64,000 nt of DNA from Marinicella sediminis (GTDB lineage Bacteria > Pseudomonadota > Gammaproteobacteria > Xanthomonadales > Marinicellaceae), in contig NZ_MVBD01000004.1 in assembly GCF_002000055.1 (NCBI RefSeq), positions 124,001-188,000 of the forward strand. Reading direction: 5' to 3'. Every line of letters starts with the position of its first letter. The stretch's first letter is position 1. The position numbers were made by a program, and so were the translations under genes. Below the pieces are notes generated by a model. It saw only the letters and a program-made list of their open reading frames with translations. It did not search any database and was not told where the DNA came from. Below, piece by piece: positions 36,100 to 46,120 of this stretch.

Positions 36100-36126
36100 A
36101 AAGCCAGGCTCACGTCTGGCTTTTTT
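36100..36126 (+). terminator. rho-independent terminator or attenuator between ahcY and metF
   Basis: AAAGCCAG and CTGGCTTT pair around a short loop and are followed by an unbroken T run ending at 36126. It ends the metK-ahcY transcript about 35 bases after ahcY. Because metF begins only 18 bases later without an evident promoter, partial read-through or attenuation is likely. Confidence 0.8.
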
Positions 36127-36143
36127 CTTGGGGTATAACCAAT

Positions 36144-36980
36144 ATGAATAAGCACAATTTCGGTCTGAGTTTTGAGTTTTTTCCACCCAAAACCAATGAA
36201 CAAAAAGTCATCCTGCTGGACACCCAGGCCCGATTAAGAAAACTGAACCCGGATTTCTTTTCAGTGACCTTTGGGGCCGGCGGCTCAACCATCACTGCCA
36301 CGGCTGAAACCGTCCTTGAACTGAAAACCCATGACACACCGAAAGTCATCCCACACCTGTCTTGCATGGGAGGTACTCCCGACGAAATACAGACCCTTCT
36401 GCAACAATATCTGGATCATGGCATCACTGACATCCTGGCCTTGCGTGGGGATGTACCTTCTGGAATGGGCTCGGTGGGGTACTTCCGATATGCCAATGAA
36501 TTGATTGAATTCATTCATGAAAAATATCCTGACACCTTCCACGTCACGGTGGGCTGTTACCCAGAAGTACACCCGGAAACGGAATCCTTTGAGTCAGAAA
36601 TCAAATATTTTAAACAAAAGGTGGATGCAGGCGTGGACCGTGCCATTACACAGTTTTTCTTCAACCCGGAAGCTTATTTTAACTTCCTTGACCACTGTGA
36701 AAAAGCCGGGATCGACACCCCCATCACACCGGGCATCATGCCCATCACCAATTTTGCCAACATCAAACGGTTTTGTGGATTTTGTGGCACCGACATGCCC
36801 CGCTGGCTGCAATACAAATTACAGAGTTTCGGCGATGACCGCAAATCCATACAACAGTTTGGCACAGATTTCACCATCCGCCTGTGTGAGCAGTTACTGG
36901 AACAGGGTGTCCCGGGCATTCACTTTTACACCCTGAACCGCGCCAAAGCCACATTAGATGTGGTCAAGGCTTTGTCCTGA
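36144..36980 (+). CDS. metF: 5,10-methylenetetrahydrofolate reductase
   Basis: The 278-residue flavoprotein supplies 5-methyl-THF for methionine synthesis. The ATG at 36144 follows a GGGG ribosome site; the frame runs on upstream to 36087 but that would cross the terminator stem. LSFEFFPPKTNEQ, FFSVTFGAGGST, ILALRGDVP and ITPGIMPITNF are the family motifs. It continues the metK-ahcY methyl-cycle cluster. Confidence 0.96.
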   Translation: MNKHNFGLSFEFFPPKTNEQKVILLDTQARLRKLNPDFFSVTFGAGGSTITATAETVLELKTHDTPKVIPHLSCMGGTPDEIQTLLQQYLDHGITDILALRGDVPSGMGSVGYFRYANELIEFIHEKYPDTFHVTVGCYPEVHPETESFESEIKYFKQKVDAGVDRAITQFFFNPEAYFNFLDHCEKAGIDTPITPGIMPITNFANIKRFCGFCGTDMPRWLQYKLQSFGDDRKSIQQFGTDFTIRLCEQLLEQGVPGIHFYTLNRAKATLDVVKALS

Positions 36981-37495
36981 AAGGACTGTTTTAACCGTCA
37001 GGGCAATCGAGTCAGGTTGCCCTGGTCTTGATTCATTCATCTGCACACTGGAGTGCGAAAGCAAATCAGCCATTTGGACGTTTGATAGGAATGACCTTGG
37101 GACTTCATTCACGATTGTTCCTGACAAAAGTGAAAGCCGACTCTACGGATGGAGGAGTTAGGGTCTCGTCTGGAACAGAGACCGAGGCCTCGGCGATCAT
37201 GTCGTGTGATCAAGTGCCCGACGCTCTGATTCGCTATCGCTCACGGCTTATCGATCATTCCATGATGGCTTCTTGACTTCGTCAAACCGCCATACCTGCA
37301 TGATCTGCCTAACCAAGTCGGCGGGTCGAGCTGATCATCAGCGCTCCACTGCGAATATGATTGACGAGGGCACATGTAACTTCTCCTGGAAAACAAGGAG
37401 CAGCAATGGCTCAGATCACGAACAATCAAGGTGATTTGATCATGCCCTCAGCAAGCAGTCGGAGCTGCCCATGAATCACGCTCCCGGATTATTCC
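36981..37495. other. intergenic region with a long repeat copy
   Basis: This 515-base gap between metF and the CPBP protease gene is filled mainly by long copy C of the dispersed repeat (37088-37347). Short frames here are translations of the repeat. The last 150 bases contain a weak CTCCT/AGGAG hairpin near 37382-37400 and nothing else I can assign. Confidence 0.55.
37088..37347 (-). repeat. dispersed structured repeat, long copy C
   Basis: In reverse orientation this 260-base element matches copy D at 49661-50018 at near-identity over most of its length, including the CCGAGGCCTCGG palindrome, the GGTCTC/GAGACC stem, the TTGAC-GAA-GTCAA hairpin and both ends. Compared with D it lacks segments of about 30 and 45 bases in two places. 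It contains no credible gene. Confidence 0.85.
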
Positions 37496-38191
37496 TCATG
37501 AAGGTTTGTTTCTCACCGCCAGTGGGTACAGGGTCACGGCCAGTAAATCAATCGCTGCATGCAGCCACATGGATAACCACAGGTCACCAGTCAACCAGTA
37601 CAACCAGGAAAACAGCAGGCCCAAGACAAAAGCACCTGCTGCATTGACCCATCCAGTGCTGTAATGTGTCACAGCGAACACCACATTTGCCAATATCATG
37701 CCTGACCAATCCGGTATCCACTGGATTAACAGATGATAAAGCAGACCGCGATAAATCAGCTCTTCACATATGCCGGCAGTAACTGCCATAACCACACCCC
37801 AGCTGTATGATCGAGTATCAACAGGCAGATAATGCGCCACATGCGAATACAGTCGCACCAACCAAGCACCGACCATTGGTCCCGGACAATATAGCTTCCA
37901 TGTCAGGATGGATACCATGACCAAACCGCTCATGGACAGCCAAAAATGCCATGACAAGGCGGTGCTCCAGCCAATGGCACTCAAACCACCTCCCTGCCAC
38001 CATTGGGCCACCAGAATCAGCGCCACCAGAAACCATTGCATGATGGCGCCTTGCTGATAAAAAGTGGCCCTTAATCCAGGACGCTGCTGCAATATGTGCC
38101 GGGTGTCAGCGCTGTTCCGCACCGCCATGACTGGCAACAAAACCCCAATGACCACCAGCAACATCATTTGGTAGAGCCACAACAAAGTCAT
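37496..38191 (-). CDS. CPBP-family intramembrane metalloprotease
   Basis: The 231-residue protein has about six to seven transmembrane helices and the CPBP (CAAX protease and bacteriocin-processing) motifs: GICEELIYRGLLYHLL with the EE..R box, FAVTHYSTGW with the histidine, and LSMWLHAAIDLLA. Family members process prenylated proteins in eukaryotes; bacterial ones often act in peptide maturation or self-immunity. No bacteriocin gene is near. It overlaps the upstream AraC-type gene by 4 bases. Confidence 0.85.
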   Translation of the reverse strand: MTLLWLYQMMLLVVIGVLLPVMAVRNSADTRHILQQRPGLRATFYQQGAIMQWFLVALILVAQWWQGGGLSAIGWSTALSWHFWLSMSGLVMVSILTWKLYCPGPMVGAWLVRLYSHVAHYLPVDTRSYSWGVVMAVTAGICEELIYRGLLYHLLIQWIPDWSGMILANVVFAVTHYSTGWVNAAGAFVLGLLFSWLYWLTGDLWLSMWLHAAIDLLAVTLYPLAVRNKPS

Positions 38192-38760
38192 GTATGCTCC
38201 AATAGCCCGGACAAGTCAGTGGCGGCTGAAACGGTGAATTTATTTTTTATCCTGACCTGATGGTTATGGCGGTCAGCAGGTTGATCCTGTACTTTAAAAA
38301 AAACCGCATCCTTTAGCTGTTCATCACTGATACAGTGCTGCTCAATTATGGTTTTTAACATCGATTCCATATGAGGCTGGTCATCAGCATCGACGGCCAG
38401 CACAAATACCCCATCCGGATCTGACTGAAGTTCTTTGATGTGATCAACAATCTTGGCCAGGTCATCTGGAGCAAGGGCAAATTTGGCTTTAAAGGCCCTG
38501 GAGAAGGTTTCATAATTGCGGTATCCACATTGTTCAGATAATTGTTGTATGTTCACTGACCCCAGCAACAATTGCTCATGGGCTTTGGATAATCTGAGGT
38601 GGGTGATCAGTTGACCGGGAGGCATTCCTGCCTCCCGTTTGAACAACGGATAAAACTGCGCCTCTGACAAACAAGCGATCTGCGCCAGTTCACGGTTGTT
38701 CATGGGCTCAGCAAGGTGCTCATTGATGTGATCTATGACGTGTGCAATTCTGACATCCAT
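38188..38760 (-). CDS. AraC-type transcriptional regulator, short
   Basis: The 190-residue protein has the DNA-binding double HTH at its N-terminus (residues 1-100: HINEHLAEPMNNRELAQIAC, GQLITHLRLSKAHEQL, LSEQCGYRNYETFSRAFKAK) followed by about 85 residues of unknown fold, possibly a small ligand- or partner-binding part. The start at MDVRIAHVID is chosen over an upstream codon at 38802. It is coupled to the CPBP protease gene and may control it. Confidence 0.8.
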   Translation of the reverse strand: MDVRIAHVIDHINEHLAEPMNNRELAQIACLSEAQFYPLFKREAGMPPGQLITHLRLSKAHEQLLLGSVNIQQLSEQCGYRNYETFSRAFKAKFALAPDDLAKIVDHIKELQSDPDGVFVLAVDADDQPHMESMLKTIIEQHCISDEQLKDAVFFKVQDQPADRHNHQVRIKNKFTVSAATDLSGLLEHT

Positions 38761-38934
38761 GACTCTATCATAAGTCAGTTGGTTGCAGATGTTTATGATC
38801 AATCCTCTGTTTTTTTCTGATTTACATGTCAGGTGGATTGCCAGTGAATAAGAACTTGCTAATATTTAGTGATTCAACTGTCAATCAGGGGCAAAGTGAC
38901 CTAAAATGCTGGGCTGTTTCATCATCAAATTGAC

Positions 38935-40617
38935 ATGAGTGTTACTGACAACAACCTGCGCCCTGACTGTTTAAGACAAGCCATCATTGGTGTTGACGCA
39001 CCTTTTTGTACGCCATTTGGCCAGCGTTTGATGACCTATTGTGACTACACCGCATCGGGTCGCACACTGAATTTCATTGAACATTATCTGATGAAACTGC
39101 AGCGGCACTATGCCAACACCCACACCGAAGATGACATGACAGGGCGATCTATGACCCGCTTGTTACATGATGCGGAGCAACGCATCAAAGATTCGGTTGG
39201 CGCCAATGAACATGACCGCATCATCTGTACAGGTACAGGTGCCACTGGTGCAATCAACAAAATACAGCAAATCCTGGGCACTTATTTGCCACCGGCAACC
39301 CGGGCACAGATTGAACGTTCAGCAGATTGTGACCTGGATAAAATCAAAGCCAAGTCACCGGTCATTTTTGTCGGCCCTTATGAGCATCACAGCAATGAAA
39401 TTTCCTGGCGGGACGGCCTGTGTGAAGTGGTGGAACTGGACCTGGATGCCAACGGTCATGCTGACCTGGCACAATTGAGCGGATTATTGCAAAAGCCGGA
39501 ATACCAGGATCGCCTGAAAATTGGTTCATTCTCTGCGGCTTCCAATGTCACCGGATTGGTTTCTCAAACCCGAACCATTGCCCGCTTATTACATCAACAT
39601 GGCGCCCTGGCCTTTTTTGACTATGCTGCCAGTGCACCTTATGTAGACATCGACATGCACCCGGCTGATGACCCGGAAGGATCTTATGATGCGGTGTTCA
39701 TATCACCCCATAAGTTCCTTGGTGGCCCAGGCTCAACTGGAGTTCTGGTGTTCAACAAAAAACTCTATCAATCAGCGCTTCAACCCACCGTTTCCGGCGG
39801 GGGCACAGTCAGTTATGTGGCCCGGCACGACCATGACTTTATTGATGACATTGAGGAGCGGGAAAAGGCAGGAACGCCGGGGGTGCTGCAAATCATGCGG
39901 GCGGCTTTGTGCTTCGAAGTAAAAGAAAAATTTGGCGTTGAACAAATCCACAACATTGAACAAGGCTGGTTGCGTCAGGCATTTGACGCCTGGCAAAAAC
40001 ACCCAAGGATTGAAATCCTGGGAGATCAAAATCCTGCCAACCGCGTGGGCATTGTGTCCTTTAACATCAAAACAGCCTCAGGGAAATACCTGCACCCAAA
40101 ATTTGTCACCGTGCTGCTCAATGACCTGTTCGGCATTCAATCAAGGGCTGGCTGTTCTTGTGCCGGACCATATGGCCACCAATTGCTGGGCATTGATGAG
40201 GACACCTCGGAACAATACCGGGCGTTGATCCAAAAAGGCTACCATGGCATCAAGCCAGGTTGGTGCCGGATAGGTTTCCACTACATCATGGATCAACCTG
40301 AAGTGCAGTACATCATCGATTGCGTTAACTTCATAGCCGACAATGGCGCAGAATTTTTACCCTGGTATAAATTCTGCCTGAAACAAGCCTGCTGGCAGCA
40401 CATCCATGATGATGGCAAGTGTCCCGAATTGTCTCTGGATGAAGCGTTCAAGCAGGACCGGGACAACCAACAAGCCTTGTCACCGATGCTTCGTCAGTCT
40501 TTGTATCAACAATTCCTCCAGGAAGCCGAAAAACTAAAGCTGGAGGCCCGTTCCTTACCTGTCAGAGAACCCCAGTCTTTACCGGAGATTGAACACCTCA
40601 ACCAGTTCATTGTGTAA
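38935..40617 (+). CDS. class V aminotransferase-fold PLP enzyme (cysteine desulfurase-like)
   Basis: The 560-residue protein has cysteine-desulfurase-type features: PLP-contact His151/152 in GPYEHHSNEISW, Asp229 in FFDYAASAP, Schiff-base Lys260 in SPHKFLGGPGSTG, and Cys407/Cys409 in SRAGCSCAGPYG, where desulfurases carry their active-site cysteine. It is about 150 residues longer than SufS or IscS, mainly at the C-terminus, and no isc or suf genes are adjacent. Whether it releases sulfur or does another elimination is unknown. Confidence 0.85.
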   Translation: MSVTDNNLRPDCLRQAIIGVDAPFCTPFGQRLMTYCDYTASGRTLNFIEHYLMKLQRHYANTHTEDDMTGRSMTRLLHDAEQRIKDSVGANEHDRIICTGTGATGAINKIQQILGTYLPPATRAQIERSADCDLDKIKAKSPVIFVGPYEHHSNEISWRDGLCEVVELDLDANGHADLAQLSGLLQKPEYQDRLKIGSFSAASNVTGLVSQTRTIARLLHQHGALAFFDYAASAPYVDIDMHPADDPEGSYDAVFISPHKFLGGPGSTGVLVFNKKLYQSALQPTVSGGGTVSYVARHDHDFIDDIEEREKAGTPGVLQIMRAALCFEVKEKFGVEQIHNIEQGWLRQAFDAWQKHPRIEILGDQNPANRVGIVSFNIKTASGKYLHPKFVTVLLNDLFGIQSRAGCSCAGPYGHQLLGIDEDTSEQYRALIQKGYHGIKPGWCRIGFHYIMDQPEVQYIIDCVNFIADNGAEFLPWYKFCLKQACWQHIHDDGKCPELSLDEAFKQDRDNQQALSPMLRQSLYQQFLQEAEKLKLEARSLPVREPQSLPEIEHLNQFIV

Positions 40618-40971
40618 CCGCTTCCCGTAAGGTTCGCATCCAGCCGATGGAACACCGATGATGAATGAGCTTCTCCAGGTCTGAATATTTTCAGTAAGAC
40701 CCGACAGATTGCGATATGTTGTGCAGGCAAAATCCCCTCCTTGTTCATCATCACATGATGACTTCATCCCCAGTATTTTTGTTGCCAGACAGCTGCGTCA
40801 GCAACGATGCCAGGCCTGCTGACAGAATGTGTTGAAAGCTGATCTTAAGACGCGTCATAGCAAAGCGTCAGTCTGTGCAATGATGCTGCATGATGATCAA
40901 CTTTTTTTAAAGGCTGTCTGATCAGCGATCGTCGGTGTTATCATAGTGATATTTAAACGCGCCTTTGACCC
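40618..40971. other. intergenic region, 354 bases
   Basis: Between the PLP enzyme and the TPR regulator. It has a possible -10 like TATCATAG near 40938-40945 for the downstream gene. I see no other gene, RNA or repeat. Confidence 0.4.
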
Positions 40972-43239
40972 ATGAAGTATCGATTCGCAGGCTTTGAGCT
41001 GGATCTGAAAACCAATGAATTACACCACGGCTCTCAACCGATACCCCTGACCAGGCAAGGTTATCACCTGTTGGTGTACCTGCTGTCTCACGCAGATCAA
41101 ATTCACAGCAAGGACGATTTGATAGCGCATGTCTGGAAAGGTCGAATCGTCAGTGACAACACCATAGATCAGAGCATTTCAAAACTGCGTAAATTGTTGC
41201 ACGGATATCAATCAGGCGACTATATTGAGACGGTTTACGGTCAAGGCATCAGATTCATTCCTGAAGTCACCTGCACAGAAAAAACCACCCAGCCCGGCAA
41301 ACAAAAACCCATATTGCTGGTGATTGTGATCACATGTCTGGGACTCATGCTTTGGCAGTTCTCTGAGAGGTCAGGTCCTACTCAGCCAACCGAACGGCCT
41401 CAGGTGATGATCATCAGTGACACCAGCAACGCCGACTGGGCCCAATCCGGTGCTGAACAGATGATCTCACAACTGCTTAGTTACAGCGGGGCTGCCACAG
41501 TCAGGCCGGCAACAGATCGCCCGCGGTTTATTGATCAGCAGAGTTACATTACCAGTCAGCAGTCATTCAATCCTCAGCTGATCACAGCCAATACGGCAAT
41601 TTCTCAGCAACAGGGAGCATACACATTGCAGTTGGATTTGCATGGACCACAAATCAATGCACAAAAAAGCTTTACCGGGGCAAACCTGAGTAAGGTGATG
41701 GATCAGGCCACACTATGGCTGAGTGAAAACATTGGCGGAATGAAGCTGGCCAATGACCATCTTGCATTGATTCCGTCTGAGGGACATGTCACTGAACTGT
41801 ATCTGCGGGCCCTGAACAGCGTCAGTCAAAATGACTTTGACAAAGCGTTGAAACAACTGGAACTGGTGACTGAAGAAGCACCTGGGTTTTTACTGGGTCG
41901 TTTTCAACTGGCTCATGTCCTGCAATTGCAAAACAAGTTGGATCGATCATTGGCCACGCTGCAGACCCTCAGTCAGCTACCGGTGAACAATGAATTGAGT
42001 ATTGCCGTGACCTCACTCACAGCCTACATACTGGATACCATGGGTGAATATGAGCAAGCCGAACAAATATATGAAGACTTATTTAAGCGCCACCAAAATC
42101 AGGTTTCTGTGCCCTTGCTGAAAGCCAGGTATGAATACGCCTACACCCTGATGAATCGCAATCAGGCAAGCGCCGCCGAACAACAGCTTGATTGGGTGCT
42201 ATCACACCTGAATGAACGCACCCAACCGGCGCTACAGGCTGATGTCCATGCCCTCAAAGGCTCATTATTACAAAGACAGGGTGAAATGAAAGGTGCCAGC
42301 GAACAATTACAACTTGCTCTGGACATGTTTGAGCGCAACCGGGATTCACTGGGCGCAGCAAAAACCCACTCTTCACTGGCCCGGATTGCCAGCCATCAGG
42401 CAAACTACGCACTGGCAGAAAGTCATTTGCAGGAGTCACTGGCCATAACCCGTGAAGTGGGCTTCAAACTGGGCGAAGGGGCCACGCTGAATGAACTGGC
42501 TTATGTACTGATGGTTCAGGGACAACACCAGCGCGCCCACAAACAAGTCCAGCAGTTGATGACCATTGCCACCGAAATTGATTACCCGGCCATGCAGATG
42601 GCCGCCAGACAATTGTTTTTTGACATGGCCAGAGAACAGCGTGATTGGTCTGCTGCTGAGCGACACCTTGAACAACATCGCCAACTGGCTGAAACCACCG
42701 GTCATCAGCGTGCACTGATTAAAAACCAGATGCTGGCGCTGAGTTTATGGGTCGATGCCGGACAAATTCAACGAACAGCGGAGTTAATCACAGCCCTGCA
42801 GCAGCACATTGATGAACAACAGGAAACCCGCATGCAGCCACGACTGGATTGGCTTAAGGCGAGGGTCCTCTTACAGACCGGAGGGTTGGAACAGGCCAGA
42901 CAAGCGCTAGAACAGGCGCTGACCCTGGCCAGACAGTCAGAAGATGGCGAATCAATCATCAACATCAACAACACCCTGGCTGAAATCCACTTACAACAAA
43001 ATCAGCCCGAACTGGCTCTGCAAAAATTGGACAACGCAGCGGCATTCAAACCCTTCGCGCTGCCCTATTTGCGGCTCCGCGCACTGGCCTATCAGAGCCT
43101 GGGAGAACCCATCAAAGCACTGGAAACCATGAACCTGTGTCGTCAGCAGGCAGCTGATCTGTGGACCACAGAAGACAGTCGGTTGCTCGATGAACTTACC
43201 AACCAGGCCAATACCTCAATGGCCGAAACCGAAACCTGA
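40972..43239 (+). CDS. membrane-anchored winged-helix/TPR regulator (CadC-like architecture)
   Basis: The 755-residue protein has an OmpR-type winged helix at residues 1-95 (LTRQGYHLLVYLLSHAD, KDDLIAHVWKGRIVSDNTI, IETVYGQGIRFIP), a single transmembrane helix near 108-126 (ILLVIVITCLGLMLWQF) and a long periplasmic part with TPR-like helices from about 260 to 750. It should bind DNA at the membrane in response to a periplasmic input, as CadC and ToxR do. The signal and targets are unknown; no partner gene is coupled to it. Confidence 0.85.
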   Translation: MKYRFAGFELDLKTNELHHGSQPIPLTRQGYHLLVYLLSHADQIHSKDDLIAHVWKGRIVSDNTIDQSISKLRKLLHGYQSGDYIETVYGQGIRFIPEVTCTEKTTQPGKQKPILLVIVITCLGLMLWQFSERSGPTQPTERPQVMIISDTSNADWAQSGAEQMISQLLSYSGAATVRPATDRPRFIDQQSYITSQQSFNPQLITANTAISQQQGAYTLQLDLHGPQINAQKSFTGANLSKVMDQATLWLSENIGGMKLANDHLALIPSEGHVTELYLRALNSVSQNDFDKALKQLELVTEEAPGFLLGRFQLAHVLQLQNKLDRSLATLQTLSQLPVNNELSIAVTSLTAYILDTMGEYEQAEQIYEDLFKRHQNQVSVPLLKARYEYAYTLMNRNQASAAEQQLDWVLSHLNERTQPALQADVHALKGSLLQRQGEMKGASEQLQLALDMFERNRDSLGAAKTHSSLARIASHQANYALAESHLQESLAITREVGFKLGEGATLNELAYVLMVQGQHQRAHKQVQQLMTIATEIDYPAMQMAARQLFFDMAREQRDWSAAERHLEQHRQLAETTGHQRALIKNQMLALSLWVDAGQIQRTAELITALQQHIDEQQETRMQPRLDWLKARVLLQTGGLEQARQALEQALTLARQSEDGESIININNTLAEIHLQQNQPELALQKLDNAAAFKPFALPYLRLRALAYQSLGEPIKALETMNLCRQQAADLWTTEDSRLLDELTNQANTSMAETET

Positions 43240-43263
43240 AAGCTGGCCTGAAAGACCAGTTAT

Positions 43264-43674
43264 TCAACGTATCTGATGAGGATTGATGGCATTGACCCAT
43301 ACCCTGACCGGAGACATCACTGCAGCTTCCTTTTGCATCAGCCAATATTCAGCTTCCAGGCTGGTCATGATACCTGCCACCGGTGAATGCGACAGTTTGA
43401 CTATCAGGTGACTGGTGATGATTTTCCTTGCAACCACATAATTCAACTCATACTGTACAAGCAGCTCCTGTGAAGCCACATCCGCATTGCGCAGATCGGC
43501 ATGAATGACCCGCAGGTCTCTGATTTGTGCCATCACAGGTATCCATCGGCGATCCTCGATCCGTGTCCAGAACCACCCAACACACAGGACAAGGACACTC
43601 AGAACCAGCCACCACAATCGAACTGTTTTATTCAGCAGCAGTTCGGGTGAACAGGCAGTTACGATCAGCTTCAT
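43264..43674 (-). CDS. small membrane-anchored protein, unknown function
   Basis: Starting at MKLIVTACSPEL the protein has 136 residues (frame open to 43719), preceded at a distance by AGGAG. One transmembrane helix (LWWLVLSVLVLCVGWFW) is followed by about 100 mostly extracytoplasmic residues with no recognised domain. It converges on the TPR regulator gene. Confidence 0.55.
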   Translation of the reverse strand: MKLIVTACSPELLLNKTVRLWWLVLSVLVLCVGWFWTRIEDRRWIPVMAQIRDLRVIHADLRNADVASQELLVQYELNYVVARKIITSHLIVKLSHSPVAGIMTSLEAEYWLMQKEAAVMSPVRVWVNAINPHQIR

Positions 43675-43866
43675 GATTTCGATTGTCTCCTGTATTGTTT
43701 CAATGACATCAACCGTCATTGAAGCAGAAAAACACCCATTAACCGCTTTCTGAATGCTGATTTAATCCTGAATCCATCAAAATCAGGTTGTTATCAGGAT
43801 CTGAAAAGGATTGGATTGCCAATCCCCGGTACAGTGAAACCCTGTTCATTATCTAGGGTGATTATC

Positions 43867-46029
43867 ATGCAACGTTTGTTGTTCTTATTGTGTATTATGA
43901 TGGGCTTACAACCTGGCGATGACCTGCAGGCTGCAGTCATCACTGTCAACAGTGTTGAGTCAAATAATCCGGTGGCCGAAGACGGCTTTTGTACTTTGCA
44001 GGAAGCCGTCGAGGCCACTAACAGCAACCTCGCATCCGGAGTCAGCAGCGGTGAATGTGCGGCTGGTGAACCTTTTCCGGTGATTGATGAAATTCATTTC
44101 AGCATAGACATATTACCCGCATCAGTGATCGTCCCAACAGCACTTGAACTGACAGAGTCTGTTGCTGTTGTGGGGCCTCATCAGGACTTACTGACATTAC
44201 AAGGCATTGGCCTGGATCGGGTGATGGTCATTGACAACCTGGCGGTTGCCAGCTTCAGTGTTTCCGACCTGACCATCAATGGCGGTTTTGCTGGTATCGG
44301 TACATCACCTGACAACATGGGTGGCGGCATGCTGGTCTCATTGGCCAGTTCCGACCTGTTACTGGAACGCGTTACGTTCAAAAACAACTACGCAGAATAT
44401 GCCGGTGGAGCGCTGGCGATTGGCTATGGCGGTACAGTAAACAATGTCATCACCATCAGTCACTGTACGTTTGATGACAACAGCTCCATTGGAACGGTGT
44501 TGCAGCCCAATGGTAACACTGGCGGGGGTGGTGCCATATTCATTGGTGCTTTTCAAACGGTCGAGGTCATCAACTCAACCTTCACTGCCAACCGGGCCCT
44601 GAACCAGGCCGTTCCATTACCCAGTGGTGATGCCTATGGCGGAGCCATTTGGATGCTGTCTTCTTCGCCCACAGCAACCTCTACCCTGGCGGTAGACTCA
44701 AGCACCTTTGATGACAATTCGGCGAATGGTGTCGGAGGAGCCATATCAATTGGCGGACCGGGTTTTCCAACCGATGTATCAGAAGTGGCGATTAAACACA
44801 GTACTTTCACCAGAAATACGGCCGATGCCAATTTTTCTGACACCGGTCATGCCGGAGGGGGCATCTATTCATCTTCATCGGTACCCATTGGTATTTTTAA
44901 CAATGTGATTGCCCGCAATACCGATCATTCCACCACCAGTCGACCAAACCTGTCGGGGTCATTCAACTCCATTGGTCATAATTTCATCAATGGCAACCAG
45001 GGTATTTCCGGGGCTTTTCCAATGGGCTCTCCCAATGTCAATGATGACTTTGTGGTACCTGGTGTTGGCACACCGGGGCTGGAACCACTGGCAGACAATG
45101 GAGGCCCAACCCTGACCCGGGCGATCGAATTTGATTCCCCATTGATTGATCAGGGCAAGTGCGGTAACAAACTCAGTGATCAAAGAGGTCATCACGAAGA
45201 CCTGTTAATGACCCGTGCAGTGGACGATCCTGCAGTGACCGATTTTGCAGGCAGCTGCGACATAGGTGCCTTCGAACGGAATGCCCTCAGCATAGATCCT
45301 GAACCGATGGCCGTGAATGACCTCTATTCAGTGTTGGAAGACCATACCCTGAATGCATTGGATGCGAATGGTCAGCAAACACCGGCAGACAGTACCGATG
45401 ACGGTTTACTGGCCAATGACCTGGACGACGACGTGCTGTGGGTGACCTCAGCCGGATTGCAAAACCTCAACACCCTGGACATGGATGATGCCGGTCAGAT
45501 CAACCTGCAAGCGGACGGCACATTCAGCTACACTCCGCCGGCAGATGAAAATGGTCAGGCCTTCTCGGTTTACCACATTTCCGATCGCATGAATCGCGAC
45601 CAGGTCAGCTTTGGCATCACTGTGGTTCCGGTCAATGACCCGCCATCATTTGAAGTTGACGGCTCCACATTGTTCAACATCTCCAGCAATGACCCACCAC
45701 CCATCACCGATGAAAACTGGGCCATCAACATCAGTCCCGGTGCGGCCAATGAAAGTAATCAACAACTGACTTTCGGAGTGACCTACACCGTTGGTGACGC
45801 CAGCTTTTTTATCAGCCCGCCGACTGTGGATGTACAAACCGGAGACCTGAATTTTGAGGTGGCTGATGATGCAACGGGTTCGGTCAGTTTGCTGATTTAT
45901 TTACAAGACAATGGCGACACCGACAATGGCGGATCCAACATTTCACCCAGTGAAATGGTGACCATTAACCGCACCATACCGGATGTCATTTTTGCTGACA
46001 ACTTTGATGGATCAGCTGGCAGCAATTGA
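43867..46029 (+). CDS. secreted CSLREA-type parallel beta-helix protein
   Basis: From the ATG at 43867 the product is 720 residues with a signal peptide (MQRLLFLLCIMMG, cut near LQA-AVI). The start of the mature protein carries CTLQEAVEATNS, a variant of the CSLREA motif, followed by a right-handed beta-helix of repeated DNNSANGVGGAISIGG-like turns to about residue 470. Two Ig/cadherin-like beta domains follow (EDHTLNALDANGQQT; VPVNDPPSFEVDGS). The C-terminal end PDVIFADNFDGSAGSN resembles short VIFADGFE-like tails in secreted proteins of related bacteria. Probably an extracellular or surface adhesin-type protein; no catalytic site is seen. Confidence 0.85.
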   Translation: MQRLLFLLCIMMGLQPGDDLQAAVITVNSVESNNPVAEDGFCTLQEAVEATNSNLASGVSSGECAAGEPFPVIDEIHFSIDILPASVIVPTALELTESVAVVGPHQDLLTLQGIGLDRVMVIDNLAVASFSVSDLTINGGFAGIGTSPDNMGGGMLVSLASSDLLLERVTFKNNYAEYAGGALAIGYGGTVNNVITISHCTFDDNSSIGTVLQPNGNTGGGGAIFIGAFQTVEVINSTFTANRALNQAVPLPSGDAYGGAIWMLSSSPTATSTLAVDSSTFDDNSANGVGGAISIGGPGFPTDVSEVAIKHSTFTRNTADANFSDTGHAGGGIYSSSSVPIGIFNNVIARNTDHSTTSRPNLSGSFNSIGHNFINGNQGISGAFPMGSPNVNDDFVVPGVGTPGLEPLADNGGPTLTRAIEFDSPLIDQGKCGNKLSDQRGHHEDLLMTRAVDDPAVTDFAGSCDIGAFERNALSIDPEPMAVNDLYSVLEDHTLNALDANGQQTPADSTDDGLLANDLDDDVLWVTSAGLQNLNTLDMDDAGQINLQADGTFSYTPPADENGQAFSVYHISDRMNRDQVSFGITVVPVNDPPSFEVDGSTLFNISSNDPPPITDENWAINISPGAANESNQQLTFGVTYTVGDASFFISPPTVDVQTGDLNFEVADDATGSVSLLIYLQDNGDTDNGGSNISPSEMVTINRTIPDVIFADNFDGSAGSN

Positions 46030-46048
46030 AGTGTGCGGGCACAATAAT

Positions 46049-46071
46049 CAAGCCGGTCTGAGGCCGGCTTG
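46049..46071. terminator. hairpin between convergent genes
   Basis: AAGCCGG and CCGGCTT pair around a short loop between the beta-helix gene and the GNAT gene. There is no real T run after it on either strand, so termination strength is uncertain. Confidence 0.5.
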
Positions 46072-46120
46072 TTGTCTGATCAACCCCCCAATCACGAAAC
46101 CAGATCAGATTTTTTTGCCC

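Noticed and set aside
37028-37276. 82-residue plus-strand frame in copy C.
   Set aside because: Repeat DNA only; same peptide block as in the 49.7-kb copy.
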